64,000 nucleotides of DNA from Phenylobacterium sp. LH3H17. Its GTDB lineage: Bacteria > Pseudomonadota > Alphaproteobacteria > Caulobacterales > Caulobacteraceae. The notes beneath the pieces were generated by a model. That model was not told the DNA's origin. It saw only the letters and a program-made list of their open reading frames with translations, and searched no databases. Below are positions 43,666 to 54,032 of this stretch, piece by piece. The stretch covers positions 1,989,001 through 2,053,000 of the forward strand of contig NZ_CP101283.1 in assembly GCF_024298925.1 (NCBI RefSeq), written 5' to 3'. Made by a program: the position numbers and the translations under genes. Numbering within the stretch: the stretch's first letter is position 1; the number at the start of each line of letters is the position of its first letter.

Positions 43666-46179
43666 CTAGCCGGTCATGTCCCCGCCGTGGCCGTCCGCCC
43701 GCACGCCGCAGGTCTCGCAGATCAGACTGGCGCCCTTGCGCACAACGGCCACATCGCCGCAGGCGGCGCAGACGTCGGCCTCCAGCGCATTCGGCGGCTG
43801 GCCGCGTTCCTTCGCCGAGGGCAGGAAGACCAGGTTGTCTGGAGCGGCGCCGCGGGCGAAGCCGCGGGAGATGAAGTGGCTGGCGGGCTGGGGTTCGCCG
43901 GGGTGCTCCTCGGCGTCGTCCAGCTTGCCGCGTCCCAGGCCGTCGGCGTTCAGCTCCCCTGGGTCGGCGTTGGCGAGGTCGTCGCGCGCCAGGTACGACA
44001 CGCCCAGTTCGCGGAAGATGTAGTCGAGGATCGAGGTCGCCGAACGTACCGAGTCGTTGCCGGTGACCGGACCGGCCGGCTCGAAGCGCGTGAACACGAA
44101 GGCGTCGACGAACTCTTCCAGCGGCACGCCGTACTGCAGGCCGATGGAGATGCCGATGGCGAAGTTGTTCATCAGCGATCGGAAGGCCGCGCCTTCCTTG
44201 TGCATGTCGATGAAGATCTCGCCCAGCTCGCCGTCGTCGTACTCGCCGGTGTGAAGATAGACCTTGTGGCCGCCCACGGCCGCCTTCTGGATATAGCCCT
44301 TGCGGCGGTCGGGCAGCTTGCGGCGGGTGCGGTCGCGCTCGACGATGCGCTCGACGATCCGTTCGGCGGCTGGGCGCTCCTGGGCGTCGGGACCGGCGTC
44401 GCGCGCGGCGCGCGGCGGCGGCTCGGAGGCCCTTGGCAGGTCCAGCGAGAGATCGGCTGGGGGCGGCGCGCGGCGGACCCGGATCGCGGCCACGCCGGCC
44501 CGGGCCGCGGCGCTCATCAGGGCGCGGGCGTCGGCGGGCGTGGTGTCCCACTCAAGCTCCAGGTCCGGCATGGCGGGCGCCGACAGGGCCGGCTGGATGG
44601 CCGCCAACAGAGAGAAATAGGGCGCGGGACCCAGATCGTCGGCGGTGCGGAACACCGCCTGCTGGGCTGGAGTCAGGAATTCGGCCTCGGCGAGCGCCCC
44701 TGAGCCCAGGGCGTACTCCTCGGCCGAGGCCACCTCGGCGTCGCTGAAGCCCGCAAGCTTCAGGACGTCGAACGACGGATCGGCCAGGTCGGCGTCGGTG
44801 GCGCCCAGCACGTCGCAGAGGAAGCCGGCGTCGATGGCGGCGAAGGCGTCGGACAGCCGCGTGGCGAAGGGCAGGGCGGCCTCGGCCGCGGCGATCTCGT
44901 GATCGGTGAAGCCCTTGGCGTGCAGGGCCGCGTGGCTCACGCCCGGCGCCTCGGAAAGGTCGAGGCGGCCCAACAGATGCGCCCGGGCCTGGGCGATGTC
45001 GCCGCCCAGGACGGTGAGGCCCTGCAGGCTCGCCTCGGACAGCACGCGGGCGATCGCGCCGTCCTCGGTCTCGGCCACCGTGATCGGCCCGAGCCAGGGC
45101 GCGGCCGAGGCGCCCACGCCCCCTAGGCGCAGGGCCAGCTCCGGATCGTCGAACACCGCCAGCCCGCCGCTCAGCTTCACGCCGCTTGAAATCAGGGCCG
45201 AACTCGCCCGGCGATAGAGCTCCTGGGTCGCGCTGCGACCGGCCGGCGAATCATAGGCGAGCCCTTGGGCCACCAGCCAGTCGGCCACGCCCGCAAGGCC
45301 GAGCGCCACGGGCCGATCGTCGGCCGCCGCGGCCAGGGCCACGCCCAGCAGCGCCACGGCCGCGTCGAAGCCCGGGGCGTCGAAATCCTGCCCGGCGCCG
45401 AAGGCCAGCACGTTGAGCGCGCCGCGTACTCCGCCCCAGCCGCGGGCCACGGCCTGGCCGGCCTCGGCGGAGAACACCGCGGCGACAGCCCCAGTCTCCC
45501 AGGCGGCGACGGCGAGGCGAGGGTCGGGCTCCTCACCTCCCACGCAGACCAGCTCCAGGCCATCGACGTCGCTGAATACCGGCTCGAGTGCGGACCAGTC
45601 ATGCTCGCCGGCCCGGGCCAGGGCGACGGCGTCCAGGATCATGGCGTCAGTGGCGCCGGCGGCGCGGGCGGCCTCGGCGGCGCGGGCCAGGCTGGCGTTG
45701 GCGCGGACGTCGGCGCAAGCGGCCGGGTCGCCCTCGCAGCGCAGGATGGCGTCCATGACGGCTTGCAGCCGGCCGGTGAGCTCGCGCATGGCCGCGCGCG
45801 CCATGGCCCGGCCGCGGTGTTCGGCCCGCAGGGTGACCAGGGCGCCGGCGAACTCGCCGTCGGCGGCCTGGACCAGCGGCATGCGCTGGCCGAGCCGGGG
45901 CGCGGAGATCGCCATCTGGCCCGAGAGCATGGCCGCGCCCAGGTCGCGCCGGAACCCGCCGCGCGAGCGGGCCGAATCGAACAGGCCGGCGACGTCGCCG
46001 CGCTGGACCAGGTCCTCGGCGTACCGGAAGAGGGCGGCGGGCAGGTCGGAAGTCTCGTCCAGCCAGTCGAGCCAGGCCTCGACCCGCGCGTCGGTCCAGG
46101 AGGCGGGCGCCAGGACCTCGGCGACGCTCGCGGCGCGCTCCAGAAGCCGTCGCTCGATCCTCGCCGTCTCGCTACGCAT
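43666..46179 (-). CDS. Degenerate class II ribonucleotide reductase-like (TSCPD-domain) protein
   Basis: 837 aa. The N-terminal two-thirds follow the NrdJ alpha/beta barrel: [19 protein letters not shown] at about 288 matches the RNR RPxxLGxxGLAD segment. The region [17 protein letters not shown] ... [17 protein letters not shown] corresponds to the NrdJ stretch before its C-terminus. The cysteines that NrdJ carries there (CANxCG) and the active-site NxCxE-type motif are missing. From about 618 the TSCPD domain is well kept ([21 protein letters not shown], split; [32 protein letters not shown]). A zinc-type pair VCAACG/ICETCG ends the protein. It is unlikely to be a working reductase. Confidence 0.8.
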   Translation of the reverse strand: MRSETARIERRLLERAASVAEVLAPASWTDARVEAWLDWLDETSDLPAALFRYAEDLVQRGDVAGLFDSARSRGGFRRDLGAAMLSGQMAISAPRLGQRMPLVQAADGEFAGALVTLRAEHRGRAMARAAMRELTGRLQAVMDAILRCEGDPAACADVRANASLARAAEAARAAGATDAMILDAVALARAGEHDWSALEPVFSDVDGLELVCVGGEEPDPRLAVAAWETGAVAAVFSAEAGQAVARGWGGVRGALNVLAFGAGQDFDAPGFDAAVALLGVALAAAADDRPVALGLAGVADWLVAQGLAYDSPAGRSATQELYRRASSALISSGVKLSGGLAVFDDPELALRLGGVGASAAPWLGPITVAETEDGAIARVLSEASLQGLTVLGGDIAQARAHLLGRLDLSEAPGVSHAALHAKGFTDHEIAAAEAALPFATRLSDAFAAIDAGFLCDVLGATDADLADPSFDVLKLAGFSDAEVASAEEYALGSGALAEAEFLTPAQQAVFRTADDLGPAPYFSLLAAIQPALSAPAMPDLELEWDTTPADARALMSAAARAGVAAIRVRRAPPPADLSLDLPRASEPPPRAARDAGPDAQERPAAERIVERIVERDRTRRKLPDRRKGYIQKAAVGGHKVYLHTGEYDDGELGEIFIDMHKEGAAFRSLMNNFAIGISIGLQYGVPLEEFVDAFVFTRFEPAGPVTGNDSVRSATSILDYIFRELGVSYLARDDLANADPGELNADGLGRGKLDDAEEHPGEPQPASHFISRGFARGAAPDNLVFLPSAKERGQPPNALEADVCAACGDVAVVRKGASLICETCGVRADGHGGDMTG

Positions 46180-46350
46180 GCATCGTTCTCCCGAGACCTG
46201 AGTCTAGGGAGAGCCGCTTTGTCGAGCAACACATGTTGTGGTCGCCACCCCGGCCATCCCCAACATATTGCGAGGCTTGCGTCGCTGGACGCCCGGGAGC
46301 CTGGGACCTATAGTCCGCCCGCTTCGTAGCTCTGTCCGGAACTCCCAAAC

Positions 46351-46746
46351 GTGCTCAAAGATCTCTTCACCTGGTGGAACGGCGCGACCATCGGCATCCG
46401 TTTCACCGTGGGTCGTCGCGGCGTCTTCATCGGCCAGGACGAGAACGGCAACAAATATTACGAAGCCAAGGACACCAAGGATTCCTATGACGGCCGCAAG
46501 CGCCGCTGGGTGATCTTCGACGGCTATGCCGAGGCCTCCAAGGTCTCGCCCGACTGGCACGGCTGGCTGCACCACACCTTCGACGAGCCCCCCACCCTCG
46601 AGCCGCTGAAGCGCCAGGCCTGGGAGCGGGACCACATCCCCAACCTGACCGGCACGGTCCACGCCTGGCGTCCCAAGGGCTCCATCGCCCGCGGCGGCGA
46701 GCGGCAGAAGGCGACGGGCGACTACGAGGCCTGGCGGCCGGAATAG
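46351..46746 (+). CDS. NADH:ubiquinone oxidoreductase accessory subunit, NDUFA12 family
   Basis: 131-aa soluble complex I supernumerary subunit found in alphaproteobacteria and mitochondria. Conserved FTWWNGATIGIRFTVGRRG, VGxDxxGNKYYE-like GQDENGNKYYEAKD, RRWVIFDG, and SPDWHGWLHHTFDEPP. GTG start at 46351. It is followed 2 nt later by the DUF2155 gene and then by convergent aat, a conserved order in this class. It acts at the membrane-matrix-side junction of complex I. Confidence 0.95.
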   Translation: MLKDLFTWWNGATIGIRFTVGRRGVFIGQDENGNKYYEAKDTKDSYDGRKRRWVIFDGYAEASKVSPDWHGWLHHTFDEPPTLEPLKRQAWERDHIPNLTGTVHAWRPKGSIARGGERQKATGDYEAWRPE

Positions 46747-46748
46747 TC

Positions 46749-47381
46749 ATGGTGCGGCGTTCGATCCTCGCGGGCCTGGCGGCCCTGGGCGCGATCGCCG
46801 CGGCCGGGATCGTCGTGGCCCAGCCCGCGCCGGCCCCGCCGCCCGTCCAGCCTCCGCCGCTGGCCGTGCCGCCGCCGACCCCCGACGCCGCGCCCGCCGA
46901 GGAGGCGCCGCCGGTGCAGGTGGCCGCGCCGCCCCCGATCGTCACGCCGCCTATCGAGGCCACTGAAGTGGCTCCCGCGCCGGCCCCCAAGGCCCAGGTC
47001 GCGGCCAAGCCCGCGGAAGCCGCCATCAAGCGCGCCCGCTACGACGTCGCGGTGATCCAGGCCCTGGACAAGGTGACCGCCGAATCCATGCGCTTCGAGG
47101 CCGCGGTCGGCAAACCCGTACGCTACAAGAACCTGGTGTTCACGGTGAAGGCCTGTGAGCGCTCGGCAGACGACGAGGCGGTGGAGGACTCCATGGTCCA
47201 CCTGACAGTGGAATCCCAGCCGCGCCCCGCGCCGGGCAAGCCCGTCCCGCCGCCCCGCCAGGCCTTCCGAGGCTGGATGTACGCCGCCTCGCCGGGCCTG
47301 AACCCGCTGGAGCATCCGGTCTACGACGCCTGGCTGATCACCTGCAGGGCCGCGGCTCCGCCGCCCACCGCGCAGCGCTGA
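46749..47381 (+). CDS. DUF2155-domain periplasmic protein
   Basis: 210 aa. N-terminal signal/anchor ([22 protein letters not shown]), then a Pro/Ala-rich linker of about 65 residues. The DUF2155 domain from about 95 has [65 protein letters not shown] and two conserved Cys, which may form a disulfide. Family function is unknown. It is cotranscribed with NDUFA12, and its last 61 nt overlap the convergent aat gene. Confidence 0.9.
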   Translation: MVRRSILAGLAALGAIAAAGIVVAQPAPAPPPVQPPPLAVPPPTPDAAPAEEAPPVQVAAPPPIVTPPIEATEVAPAPAPKAQVAAKPAEAAIKRARYDVAVIQALDKVTAESMRFEAAVGKPVRYKNLVFTVKACERSADDEAVEDSMVHLTVESQPRPAPGKPVPPPRQAFRGWMYAASPGLNPLEHPVYDAWLITCRAAAPPPTAQR

Positions 47382-47971
47382 AACTTGGCCTCGCGGGCCA
47401 GCGCGCGGCCCAGCCTTCGGCGGTATTCAGCACGCGGGATCTCCTCGGCGCCGAACTGGGTCAGGTGCTCGGTCATGAACTGGGCGTCCAGCAGGACGAA
47501 GCCGTCGGCGATCAGCCGCGCGACCAGGTGGACCAGAGCCACTTTCGAGGCGTCGGTCGCCCGTGAGAACATGCTTTCGCCAAAGAAGGCGCCGGCCAGC
47601 GACACGCCGTAGAGTCCGCCGACCAGGCGGCCGTCCTTCCAGCATTCGACCGAATGGGCGTGGCCCCTTTCGAACAGCTCGCCGTACAGGCGCTCGATCA
47701 CCCCGTTGATCCAGGTCTCTGCTCGACCCGGCGTGGCGGCCGCGCAGAGCTCGACCACCTGGCTGAAGGCGGTGTCGATGCGGATCTCGAAGGGCTCGGC
47801 GCGGACGGTCCGGGCCAGGCGGCGCGAGACGTGGAAACCCGCCAGCGGCAGGACCCCGCGCTTCTCGGGATCGATCAGGAAGACCCGCTCGTCCTCCCGC
47901 GCGTCGGCCATGGGAAAGACGCCGCGCGCGTAGCAATCCAGCAGCTCCTGCGCCCCGAACCGGCCGCTCAT
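47321..47971 (-). CDS. aat: Leucyl/phenylalanyl-tRNA-protein transferase
   Basis: Adds Leu or Phe from charged tRNA to N-terminal Arg/Lys, making ClpS/ClpAP N-degrons. 216 aa: [39 protein letters not shown] (split), [49 protein letters not shown] (core motif, in parts), [14 protein letters not shown]. All family landmarks are present. The 3' 61 nt, encoding [19 protein letters not shown], are antisense to the DUF2155 gene. Confidence 0.96.
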   Translation of the reverse strand: MSGRFGAQELLDCYARGVFPMADAREDERVFLIDPEKRGVLPLAGFHVSRRLARTVRAEPFEIRIDTAFSQVVELCAAATPGRAETWINGVIERLYGELFERGHAHSVECWKDGRLVGGLYGVSLAGAFFGESMFSRATDASKVALVHLVARLIADGFVLLDAQFMTEHLTQFGAEEIPRAEYRRRLGRALAREAKFQRCAVGGGAAALQVISQAS

Positions 47972-47999
47972 GGCCGGCCGCCCGCGACGCGGGGGGCGA

Positions 48000-49349
48000 C
48001 TACGCCTCTGACTGGGCCTTCATCCATCGTTCCAGCCAGTGGATGTCGTACTTGCCGGCCAGGATGTCAGGCTGCTGCAGCAGCTCCTGGAACAGGGGGA
48101 TCGAGGTCTCGATGCCGCCGACCACCATCTCGCCCAGGCAGCGATTGAGGCGCGCGATGCACTCCTCGCGGTCGCGGCCGTGAACGATGAGCTTGCCGAT
48201 CAGGCTGTCGTAGTAGGGCGGGACGGTATAGCCGGCGTAGAGGGCGCTATCGAGCCGCACGCCCAGGCCGCCAGGGGCGTGGAAGTCGGTGACCAGGCCC
48301 GGCGAGGGGACGAAGGTCTTCGGGTTCTCGGCGTTGATCCGGCACTCGATCGCGTGGCCCTCGAAGACCACGTCCTCCTGCTTGAACGACAGGGGCATCC
48401 CGGCGGCGATTCGGATCTGTTCGCGGACCAGGTCGATGCCGGTGATCGCTTCGGTGACCGGGTGCTCCACCTGCAGGCGGGTGTTCATCTCGATGAAGAA
48501 GAACTCGCCGTTCTCGTACAGGAACTCGATGGTGCCCACGCCCAGATAGCCGATGGCCTTGATCGCATCGACCACCACCTTGCCGATCTTGGCGCGGGCC
48601 GCGGCGTCGATGACCGGGGAGGGGGCTTCTTCCAGCACCTTTTGGTGGCGGCGCTGCAGGGAGCAGTCGCGTTCGCCCAGGTGGCAGACATTGCCGAAGC
48701 TGTCGGCGATCACCTGCAACTCGATATGGCGCGGGGTCTGGAGGTAGCGCTCCATATAGACCGCGTCGTCGCCGAAGGCCGCGCGAGCCTCGGCGCGGGC
48801 GGTCGAGACCGCCTCGTAGAGCTCGTCCTGGTTCTGGGCGACCTTCATGCCGCGCCCCCCGCCTCCGGCGGCGGCCTTGATCAGCACCGGGAAGCCGATC
48901 TCCTTGGCGGCCGCAAAGGCCTCCTCCTCAGTGGTCACGGCGCCGTCGGAGCCGGGCACAACGGGGATGCCCACGTCCCTCACCGCCTGCTTGGCGGTGA
49001 TCTTGTCGCCCATCATCTTGATGTGCTCGGCCTTGGGGCCGATGAAGGTGAAGCCGTGGGCGGTGACGATCTCGGCGAAGCGCGCGTTTTCCGAAAGGAA
49101 TCCGTAGCCTGGATGGATCGCCTGAGCCCCGGTGATCTCCGCCGCCGCGATGATCGAGGGTATGTTCAGATAGGACTTGGCCGCCGGGGCCGGGCCGATG
49201 CAGACACTCTCGTCGGCCAGCCGCACCCACATGGCGCCGGCGTCGGCCTCGGAATGGACCGCCACCGTGGAGATGCCCATTTCCTTGCAGGCCCGGTGGA
49301 CCCGCAGGGCGATCTCGCCGCGATTGGCGATGAGGATTTTCTCGAACAT
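48000..49349 (-). CDS. accC: Acetyl-CoA carboxylase biotin carboxylase subunit
   Basis: ATP- and bicarbonate-dependent carboxylation of biotin on AccB for fatty-acid synthesis. 449 aa from ATG 49349; the longer frame adds a Ser/Arg run read from the accB-accC gap. N-terminal [19 protein letters not shown]-grasp [33 protein letters not shown], catalytic [14 protein letters not shown], and C-terminal domain ECRINAENP. It starts 4 nt after the accB stop. Confidence 0.98.
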   Translation of the reverse strand: MFEKILIANRGEIALRVHRACKEMGISTVAVHSEADAGAMWVRLADESVCIGPAPAAKSYLNIPSIIAAAEITGAQAIHPGYGFLSENARFAEIVTAHGFTFIGPKAEHIKMMGDKITAKQAVRDVGIPVVPGSDGAVTTEEEAFAAAKEIGFPVLIKAAAGGGGRGMKVAQNQDELYEAVSTARAEARAAFGDDAVYMERYLQTPRHIELQVIADSFGNVCHLGERDCSLQRRHQKVLEEAPSPVIDAAARAKIGKVVVDAIKAIGYLGVGTIEFLYENGEFFFIEMNTRLQVEHPVTEAITGIDLVREQIRIAAGMPLSFKQEDVVFEGHAIECRINAENPKTFVPSPGLVTDFHAPGGLGVRLDSALYAGYTVPPYYDSLIGKLIVHGRDREECIARLNRCLGEMVVGGIETSIPLFQELLQQPDILAGKYDIHWLERWMKAQSEA

Positions 49350-49353
49350 CGTC

Positions 49354-49842
49354 CTACTCGACGACGACGAGCGGCTCGCCGAACTCGACCGGCTGCCCAT
49401 CCTCGACGAGGATCTCCACCACCCTGCCGGCCTTGGTCGCCGGGATCGGGTTCATGGTCTTCATCGCCTCGACGATCATCAGGGTCTGACCGACAGCGAC
49501 TGTGTCGCCCACCTTGATGAACGCCGGAGCGTCCGGCTGGGGCTGCAGGTAGATGGTGCCGACCATCGGGGAGTTGATGGTGTCGGCCTTGCTGCGCGTT
49601 TCCGCCGCAGGCGCGGGGGCCGCCTCGGCGGCCGGAGCCGCCGCGGGAGCCGCGTGAGCGGCCGGCGCGGGAGCCGCCGCATAGTGGATCGGCGCCGACG
49701 TCAGGGTCTTGGCGACGCGAATCTTCAGTCCGTCACGCTCGACTTCGATTTCCGAGAGGCCGGTGTCGGTGAGGATGTCGGCCAGTTTGCGCACCAGACG
49801 CGCGTCGATCGGATCGGCAGGAGCCTTGGGACTGCTAGCCAT
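49354..49842 (-). CDS. accB: Biotin carboxyl carrier protein of acetyl-CoA carboxylase
   Basis: 162 aa. N-terminal dimerising helix ([21 protein letters not shown]), Ala/Pro-rich mobile linker (about 50-85), and C-terminal biotinyl domain with [13 protein letters not shown] thumb and biotin-acceptor Lys128 in VEAMKTMN. Upstream aroQ ends 26 nt before... on the same strand aroQ precedes accB, giving the common aroQ-accB-accC order. Confidence 0.98.
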   Translation of the reverse strand: MASSPKAPADPIDARLVRKLADILTDTGLSEIEVERDGLKIRVAKTLTSAPIHYAAAPAPAAHAAPAAAPAAEAAPAPAAETRSKADTINSPMVGTIYLQPQPDAPAFIKVGDTVAVGQTLMIVEAMKTMNPIPATKAGRVVEILVEDGQPVEFGEPLVVVE

Positions 49843-49868
49843 ATGAAAATCCTTAACTTGGTTGAGAC

Positions 49869-50306
49869 CTAGCGGACGAGGCCCGCGGCGGCCTCGACGG
49901 CCAGTTCATAACTCGCCCCGCCGAAGCCGGAGACCACTCCGGTCGCGGCCAGCGAGACATAGGTTTCGCGGCGGAACGCCTCGCGCGCCGCAGGGTTTGA
50001 GAGGTGGCACTCGATAACTGGAATATCCAGTGTTTTCAATGCATCCAGCAGGGCGACTGAGGTGTGGCCGTAGCCCGCGGGGTTGATCACCAGGGCGCAA
50101 GCCTCGAGACGGGCCTCCTGGACCCAGTCGATCAGCTCGCCCTCGTGGTTGGATTGACGGAAGACGATGGCGTGGCCCAGCGCGCCCGCACGTCGCTCGC
50201 ATCGGGTGCGGACGTCGTCCAGGGTCTCTTTTCCGTAAATCTCCGGCTCTCGGACCCCCAGGAGGTTGAGGTTCGGTCCGCTAAGCACATAGATCGGTTT
50301 CGACAT
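49869..50306 (-). CDS. aroQ: 3-dehydroquinate dehydratase, type II
   Basis: Dodecameric dehydratase of the shikimate pathway, 145 aa. Active-site Tyr24 and lid in [47 protein letters not shown], and the catalytic His in [15 protein letters not shown]. It is complete. First gene of the minus-strand aroQ-accB-accC operon, divergent from thiS with an 87-bp gap. Confidence 0.97.
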   Translation of the reverse strand: MSKPIYVLSGPNLNLLGVREPEIYGKETLDDVRTRCERRAGALGHAIVFRQSNHEGELIDWVQEARLEACALVINPAGYGHTSVALLDALKTLDIPVIECHLSNPAAREAFRRETYVSLAATGVVSGFGGASYELAVEAAAGLVR

Positions 50307-50393
50307 TCGGCTCCGCCGTCGATTCCGCCGTCTTGTAACGGTCGGCGGCGGGGGTCACAAGCATTCGGCGGTTTGGCGCTTCACGAGGTCGTC

Positions 50394-50594
50394 ATGACTT
50401 TGACTATCAACGGCGAGGAAAGGGCCTTCGGAAGCCTGTCCAGCATCGCCGCCCTGGTGGCGGAGCTGGGCCTCGACGCGCGCAAGGTGGCGGTCGAACG
50501 CAACCTGGAAATCGTACCGCGCTCGGCCTATGGCGCCACCGCGCTCGCCGACGGCGACCGTATCGAGATCGTGCACTTTATCGGAGGCGGCTGA
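50394..50594 (+). CDS. thiS: Sulfur carrier protein ThiS
   Basis: 66-aa ubiquitin-fold protein whose C-terminal thiocarboxylate donates sulfur to the thiazole. It ends in the required GG (VHFIGGG). The ATG was chosen from the family N-terminus [10 protein letters not shown]. One nucleotide separates its stop from the thiG ATG. No TPP riboswitch is visible in the 87-bp upstream gap. Confidence 0.94.
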   Translation: MTLTINGEERAFGSLSSIAALVAELGLDARKVAVERNLEIVPRSAYGATALADGDRIEIVHFIGGG

Positions 50595-50595
50595 C

Positions 50596-51384
50596 ATGGA
50601 CGGGTCGGTTCACAACCAGGACACTTGGACGGTCGCCGGCCGCACCTTCACCTCGCGGCTGATCGTGGGCACCGGCAAGTACAAGGACTATGCGGAGAAC
50701 GCGGCGGCAGCCGAGGCGGCGGGCGCCGAGATCGTCACTGTAGCGCTGCGCCGCGTGAACCTCAGTGATCCCAGCCAGCCCATGCTGGTCGACCATGTGA
50801 AGCCCGACCGCTTCACCTTCCTGCCCAACACGGCCGGTTGCTTCACCGGCGAGGAGGCGGTTCGCACCCTGCGCCTGGCGCGCGAAGCCGGGGGCTGGGA
50901 TCTGGTCAAGCTGGAGGTGCTGTCGGACCCCAACCTGCTCTATCCCGACATGGAAGAGACCCTGCGCGCGCTGAAGATGCTGATCGCCGAGGACTTCCAG
51001 GTGATGGTCTATTGCACCGACGACCCGGTCTTCGCCCGTAAGCTGGAAGACGCCGGCGCGGCGGCCATCATGCCGCTGGCCGCTCCGATCGGGTCGGGCC
51101 TGGGCATCCTCAATGCGGTGAACCTGAAGATCATCATCGACCAGACCAAGGTCCCGGTGCTGGTGGACGCGGGCCTTGGCACCGCCTCGGACGCGACGCT
51201 CGCCATGGAGCTCGGCTGCGACGCCGTGCTGATGAACACCGCCATCTCCAACGCCAAGGACCCGATCCGCATGGCGCGGGCCATGAAGCACGCGGTGATC
51301 GCCGGGCGCGAAGCCTTCCTGGCCGGCCGCATGCCCAAGAAGGTGTTCGGCGAAGCCTCCTCGCCGACGACAGGACTGATCTGA
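50596..51384 (+). CDS. thiG: Thiazole synthase
   Basis: Builds the thiazole phosphate of thiamine from deoxyxylulose 5-phosphate, dehydroglycine and ThiS-thiocarboxylate. 262-aa TIM barrel: [25 protein letters not shown], Schiff-base Lys105 in [12 protein letters not shown], phosphate site [10 protein letters not shown] and [17 protein letters not shown]. Its TGA overlaps the ATG of the following SDR gene, which is not a known thiamine gene. Confidence 0.97.
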   Translation: MDGSVHNQDTWTVAGRTFTSRLIVGTGKYKDYAENAAAAEAAGAEIVTVALRRVNLSDPSQPMLVDHVKPDRFTFLPNTAGCFTGEEAVRTLRLAREAGGWDLVKLEVLSDPNLLYPDMEETLRALKMLIAEDFQVMVYCTDDPVFARKLEDAGAAAIMPLAAPIGSGLGILNAVNLKIIIDQTKVPVLVDAGLGTASDATLAMELGCDAVLMNTAISNAKDPIRMARAMKHAVIAGREAFLAGRMPKKVFGEASSPTTGLI

Positions 51385-52187
51385 TGGGCCGCGCGAACGG
51401 ACGCAAATCGATCTTCATCACAGGGGCGGCCTCGGGCATGGGCCGCGAGACCGCCAGGCTGTTCGCGGGCAAGGGGTGGTTCGTGGGCGGGTATGACGTC
51501 AACAGCGCCGGCCTGACGGCGCTGGAGGCCGAGCTGGGCGCCGACAACTGCATCGTTCGGCCGCTCGACGTCACCGACCGCGAGGATTATCGCGCCGCGC
51601 TAAAGGCGTTCGGCGAGGCCACCGGCGGCCAGATGGACATCCTCTACAACAACGCCGGGATCGGCCGGGGCGGCCCCTTCGCCGACCAGCCCTTCGAGGA
51701 CGTGATCGCTGTCGTCCAGGTCAACCTGATGGGGGTGCTGATCGGCATCCACGAGGGCATCGGCCTGCTGAAGGCCACGCCCAATTCGCTGTGCTTCACC
51801 ACCTCGTCGTCCTCGGCCACCTTCGGCATGCCGGGGATCGCGGTGTATTCGGCCACCAAGCACGCCGTGAAGGGGCTGTCGGAGGCGCTGTCGGTGGAGT
51901 TCAAGGCCTATGGGGTGCGGGTCGCCGATGTCCTGCCGGGCCTGATCGACACGCCGATCCTGCCGCCGGAGACGGTGGCCAATGCGCCCAAGGAAGGCCT
52001 GTTCCGCGCCATCCCGCCGGTCGAGGTCGCCAAGGTGGTGTGGGAGGCCTACCACGCCGACACCCTGCACTGGTACGTGCCGCCCGAGCTGGTGGAGATG
52101 GACAAGATGGCCACTGCCGCCCCCGAGGCCATGCGCGAGCAGATGGCGGCCGGCGGTTTGTTCAATCGGCCGGCGGATGAATCCTGA
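51384..52187 (+). CDS. Classical SDR oxidoreductase
   Basis: 267-aa NAD(P)-dependent short-chain dehydrogenase. Cofactor motif TGAASGMGRE (13-21 region), NNAG (89-92), catalytic Ser around 141-144 (TSSSSAT), and Tyr155-x3-Lys159 (YSATK). The cofactor-specifying segment GGYDVNSAG has an Asp after strand 2, favouring NAD(H). The substrate is unknown. It is translationally coupled to thiG (1-nt overlap) but probably has an unrelated function. Confidence 0.92.
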   Translation: MGRANGRKSIFITGAASGMGRETARLFAGKGWFVGGYDVNSAGLTALEAELGADNCIVRPLDVTDREDYRAALKAFGEATGGQMDILYNNAGIGRGGPFADQPFEDVIAVVQVNLMGVLIGIHEGIGLLKATPNSLCFTTSSSSATFGMPGIAVYSATKHAVKGLSEALSVEFKAYGVRVADVLPGLIDTPILPPETVANAPKEGLFRAIPPVEVAKVVWEAYHADTLHWYVPPELVEMDKMATAAPEAMREQMAAGGLFNRPADES

Positions 52188-52195
52188 CCTAGTAT

Positions 52196-52334
52196 GCTCC
52201 CCTCCTGGGGGAGCTGTCAGCGAAGCTGACTGAGGGGGACTTTGACCCAGTCCCCCGTGGATGAAGCCCCCTCCGTCTCGTCGCGAAGAAGCGACGATCC
52301 ACCTCCCCCAAATCGCGCTGCGCGCTGGGGGAGG
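52196..52334. repeat. Composite palindromic intergenic repeat
   Basis: A string of perfect stems: GCTCCCC/GGGGAGC (52196-52214), GTCAGC-gaa-GCTGAC (52216-52230), GGGGGACT/AGTCCCCC (52234-52256), GTCGC-gaagaa-GCGAC (52280-52295), CCTCCCCCA/TGGGGGAGG (52302-52334). The CTCCCC...GGGGGAG and CGAAG modules look like an interspersed repeat family of this lineage rather than unique sequence. It fills the gap between two convergent genes and may also terminate both. Confidence 0.75.
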
Positions 52335-52342
52335 ACCTATTC

Positions 52343-53890
52343 TTACGGCGCCTGGACGACGCCTTCGCGGAGGGCGGCGCGGGCCTTGGAGCCGGTCATT
52401 GCGACCTTCAGCATGTCGGCCTCCGGCTCCAGGCCGACGGCGCGCATCAGGGTATCGCGGTCCGGGCCCGGCTTCGGCGGATAGGCAGCAGCCTTCTGTT
52501 GACGGCCAGTGGCCCAAAAGCCCAGCACCTTGGCCAGGTTTCCCGGCTTCTTCAGCCAGGCCGAGGGATGCTCCAGCATGTGGAAGCCACGCAGGGCCTG
52601 ACGCAGGAGTTGGGTGTCCGACCGGATTGCGATGCTCACGCCGTCGTCGAGGAAGCTCTTGATCACCCGGCTCTTGAGGCTGGGCCGGAATCCCGGGGTC
52701 AGGGTCTGCTGCGCCCGCTTGATGGCCGAGCGATCCTGGTCGCGCATGCTGGTGTAGTAGGGCTGGAGCTCGCGGGTCACCCGCTCCTGGAAGTCGGCCA
52801 TCCGCACCACCGGATCGTCGGTCTCCACCAGGACGTCGCGGAGCAGATAGGCCTGCACGGCGGCGAAGGAGCAGCCGCGCCCATAGAGCGGATTGGTGCG
52901 GATCAGGCTGTCGCCCACGGCGAAGTAGCCGAGGACGGCCGGGGCGCCGTCCTTGGCCAGGTCGCGCCAACGGCTGTGCAGTTCGCCCATGCCGAACACC
53001 CGGCTGACACCCTGGGCGGTGGCCGGGTCGATCCAGGGGACCAGGCCCGGCATCCGCGCGCAGATAGCGTCGAACACCTCCGGGGCGACGATCGCCTTGC
53101 GCAGCTCCATTTCGATCTCGGGCACGCACAGGGTGATGGAGAAGCAGCCGTTGTCGGCCGGGAACACCCCGAACTTCAGGAAACCCAGGTCGCCGGTGGC
53201 CGGCGCCTTGCCCCGTGGCGGCTCATTCACCCCCGGTAGCAGGCGGTAGTGGCGGGTGAAGTAGAGAATCCCGCAGGTTTCGCTCTCCTCGGTAATCGGC
53301 GCCCCGGCCTCGACCAGCTGTTCGATCCCCGAAGATGTGCGGCCGCCGGCGTCGATCACCAGGTCGCCGATCACGTCGCGCGGCCCGGCCGCGTCGGCGA
53401 CGGAGACCCCCACGACGCGCAGGCCCTGGGGATCGTGCTGCACGAGCAGCCTGCGCACGAAAGTCTCCGAGGCCACCCGCACATTGGGCCACCGCTCCAC
53501 ATAGCGGCGCATGACCAGCTCCAGGGTGGTGCGGCGGCTGGTCAGCACGACCAGGTCGCGGTCGACCGCCTCGGGCCGGTAGTCGGCCTTGTGCAGGTCG
53601 GTGAGCATGCTCTCGAAGCCGAGTTCCCGGCAGCCCGCGCTCAGCAAGTCGGCCAGCAGCCGCGGATGCTCGTCGCGGATCAGGGTGCGCAGCCTCGCCA
53701 GGAAGGCGTGGCTGTGGCGCAGATGGCCGACCCCGCGCCGGTTCCAGTCGTCGAAGGCGGCGTTGGGGTCGCCCTTGGGCGGGGGCGGGTCACGCTCGAG
53801 AATCACGATGTCGCGCCCGGTCGGCGCCAGCGCGAGCGCGGCGCACAGCCCGGCGATCCCCGACCCGATCACCAGCACGCGTTCGTGCAT
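52343..53890 (-). CDS. FAD-dependent monooxygenase/oxidoreductase (COG0654-like)
   Basis: 515 aa from ATG 53890; the earlier start adds an Arg/Ser leader. N-terminal Rossmann VLVIGSGIAGLCAALALA with Glu in ILERD, then GVGHLRHSHAFLARL, the GRHxHxLL-type motif of polyprenyl/epoxidase-like monooxygenases. The second FAD motif is GYFAVGDSLIRTNPLYGRG. No halogenase WxWxIP motif is seen. The C-terminal 150 residues are a helical extension (KRAQQTLTPGFRPSLK, GFHMLEHPSAWLKKPG). The substrate is unknown, probably lipophilic. Confidence 0.85.
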   Translation of the reverse strand: MHERVLVIGSGIAGLCAALALAPTGRDIVILERDPPPPKGDPNAAFDDWNRRGVGHLRHSHAFLARLRTLIRDEHPRLLADLLSAGCRELGFESMLTDLHKADYRPEAVDRDLVVLTSRRTTLELVMRRYVERWPNVRVASETFVRRLLVQHDPQGLRVVGVSVADAAGPRDVIGDLVIDAGGRTSSGIEQLVEAGAPITEESETCGILYFTRHYRLLPGVNEPPRGKAPATGDLGFLKFGVFPADNGCFSITLCVPEIEMELRKAIVAPEVFDAICARMPGLVPWIDPATAQGVSRVFGMGELHSRWRDLAKDGAPAVLGYFAVGDSLIRTNPLYGRGCSFAAVQAYLLRDVLVETDDPVVRMADFQERVTRELQPYYTSMRDQDRSAIKRAQQTLTPGFRPSLKSRVIKSFLDDGVSIAIRSDTQLLRQALRGFHMLEHPSAWLKKPGNLAKVLGFWATGRQQKAAAYPPKPGPDRDTLMRAVGLEPEADMLKVAMTGSKARAALREGVVQAP

Positions 53891-54032
53891 CCTGCTTCCT
53901 GGCCTCCGTCTCGACGGACTGGCGCCTAAGCGTAGAATCAAGCCTAGCCGCGCCGCGTCGCTCCGGAAAGCCTGACGTAGGGGAGGGCTCGCGTTCCAGA
54001 GCCGTGCGCCGTCCGCTTCCGGCGGCGGCGAG

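Noticed and set aside
46226..46273. NrdR-box-like dyads (CAACATATTG at 46261 and CAACA-CA-TGTTG at 46227) upstream of the NrdJ-like gene
   Set aside because: The spacing of about 33 bp is suggestive, but only one site fits the core consensus, so coincidence cannot be excluded.
50307..50393. Possible TPP riboswitch upstream of thiS-thiG
   Set aside because: The 87-bp gap lacks the CTGAGA and ACCTGATC-type conserved THI-box segments and is too short.
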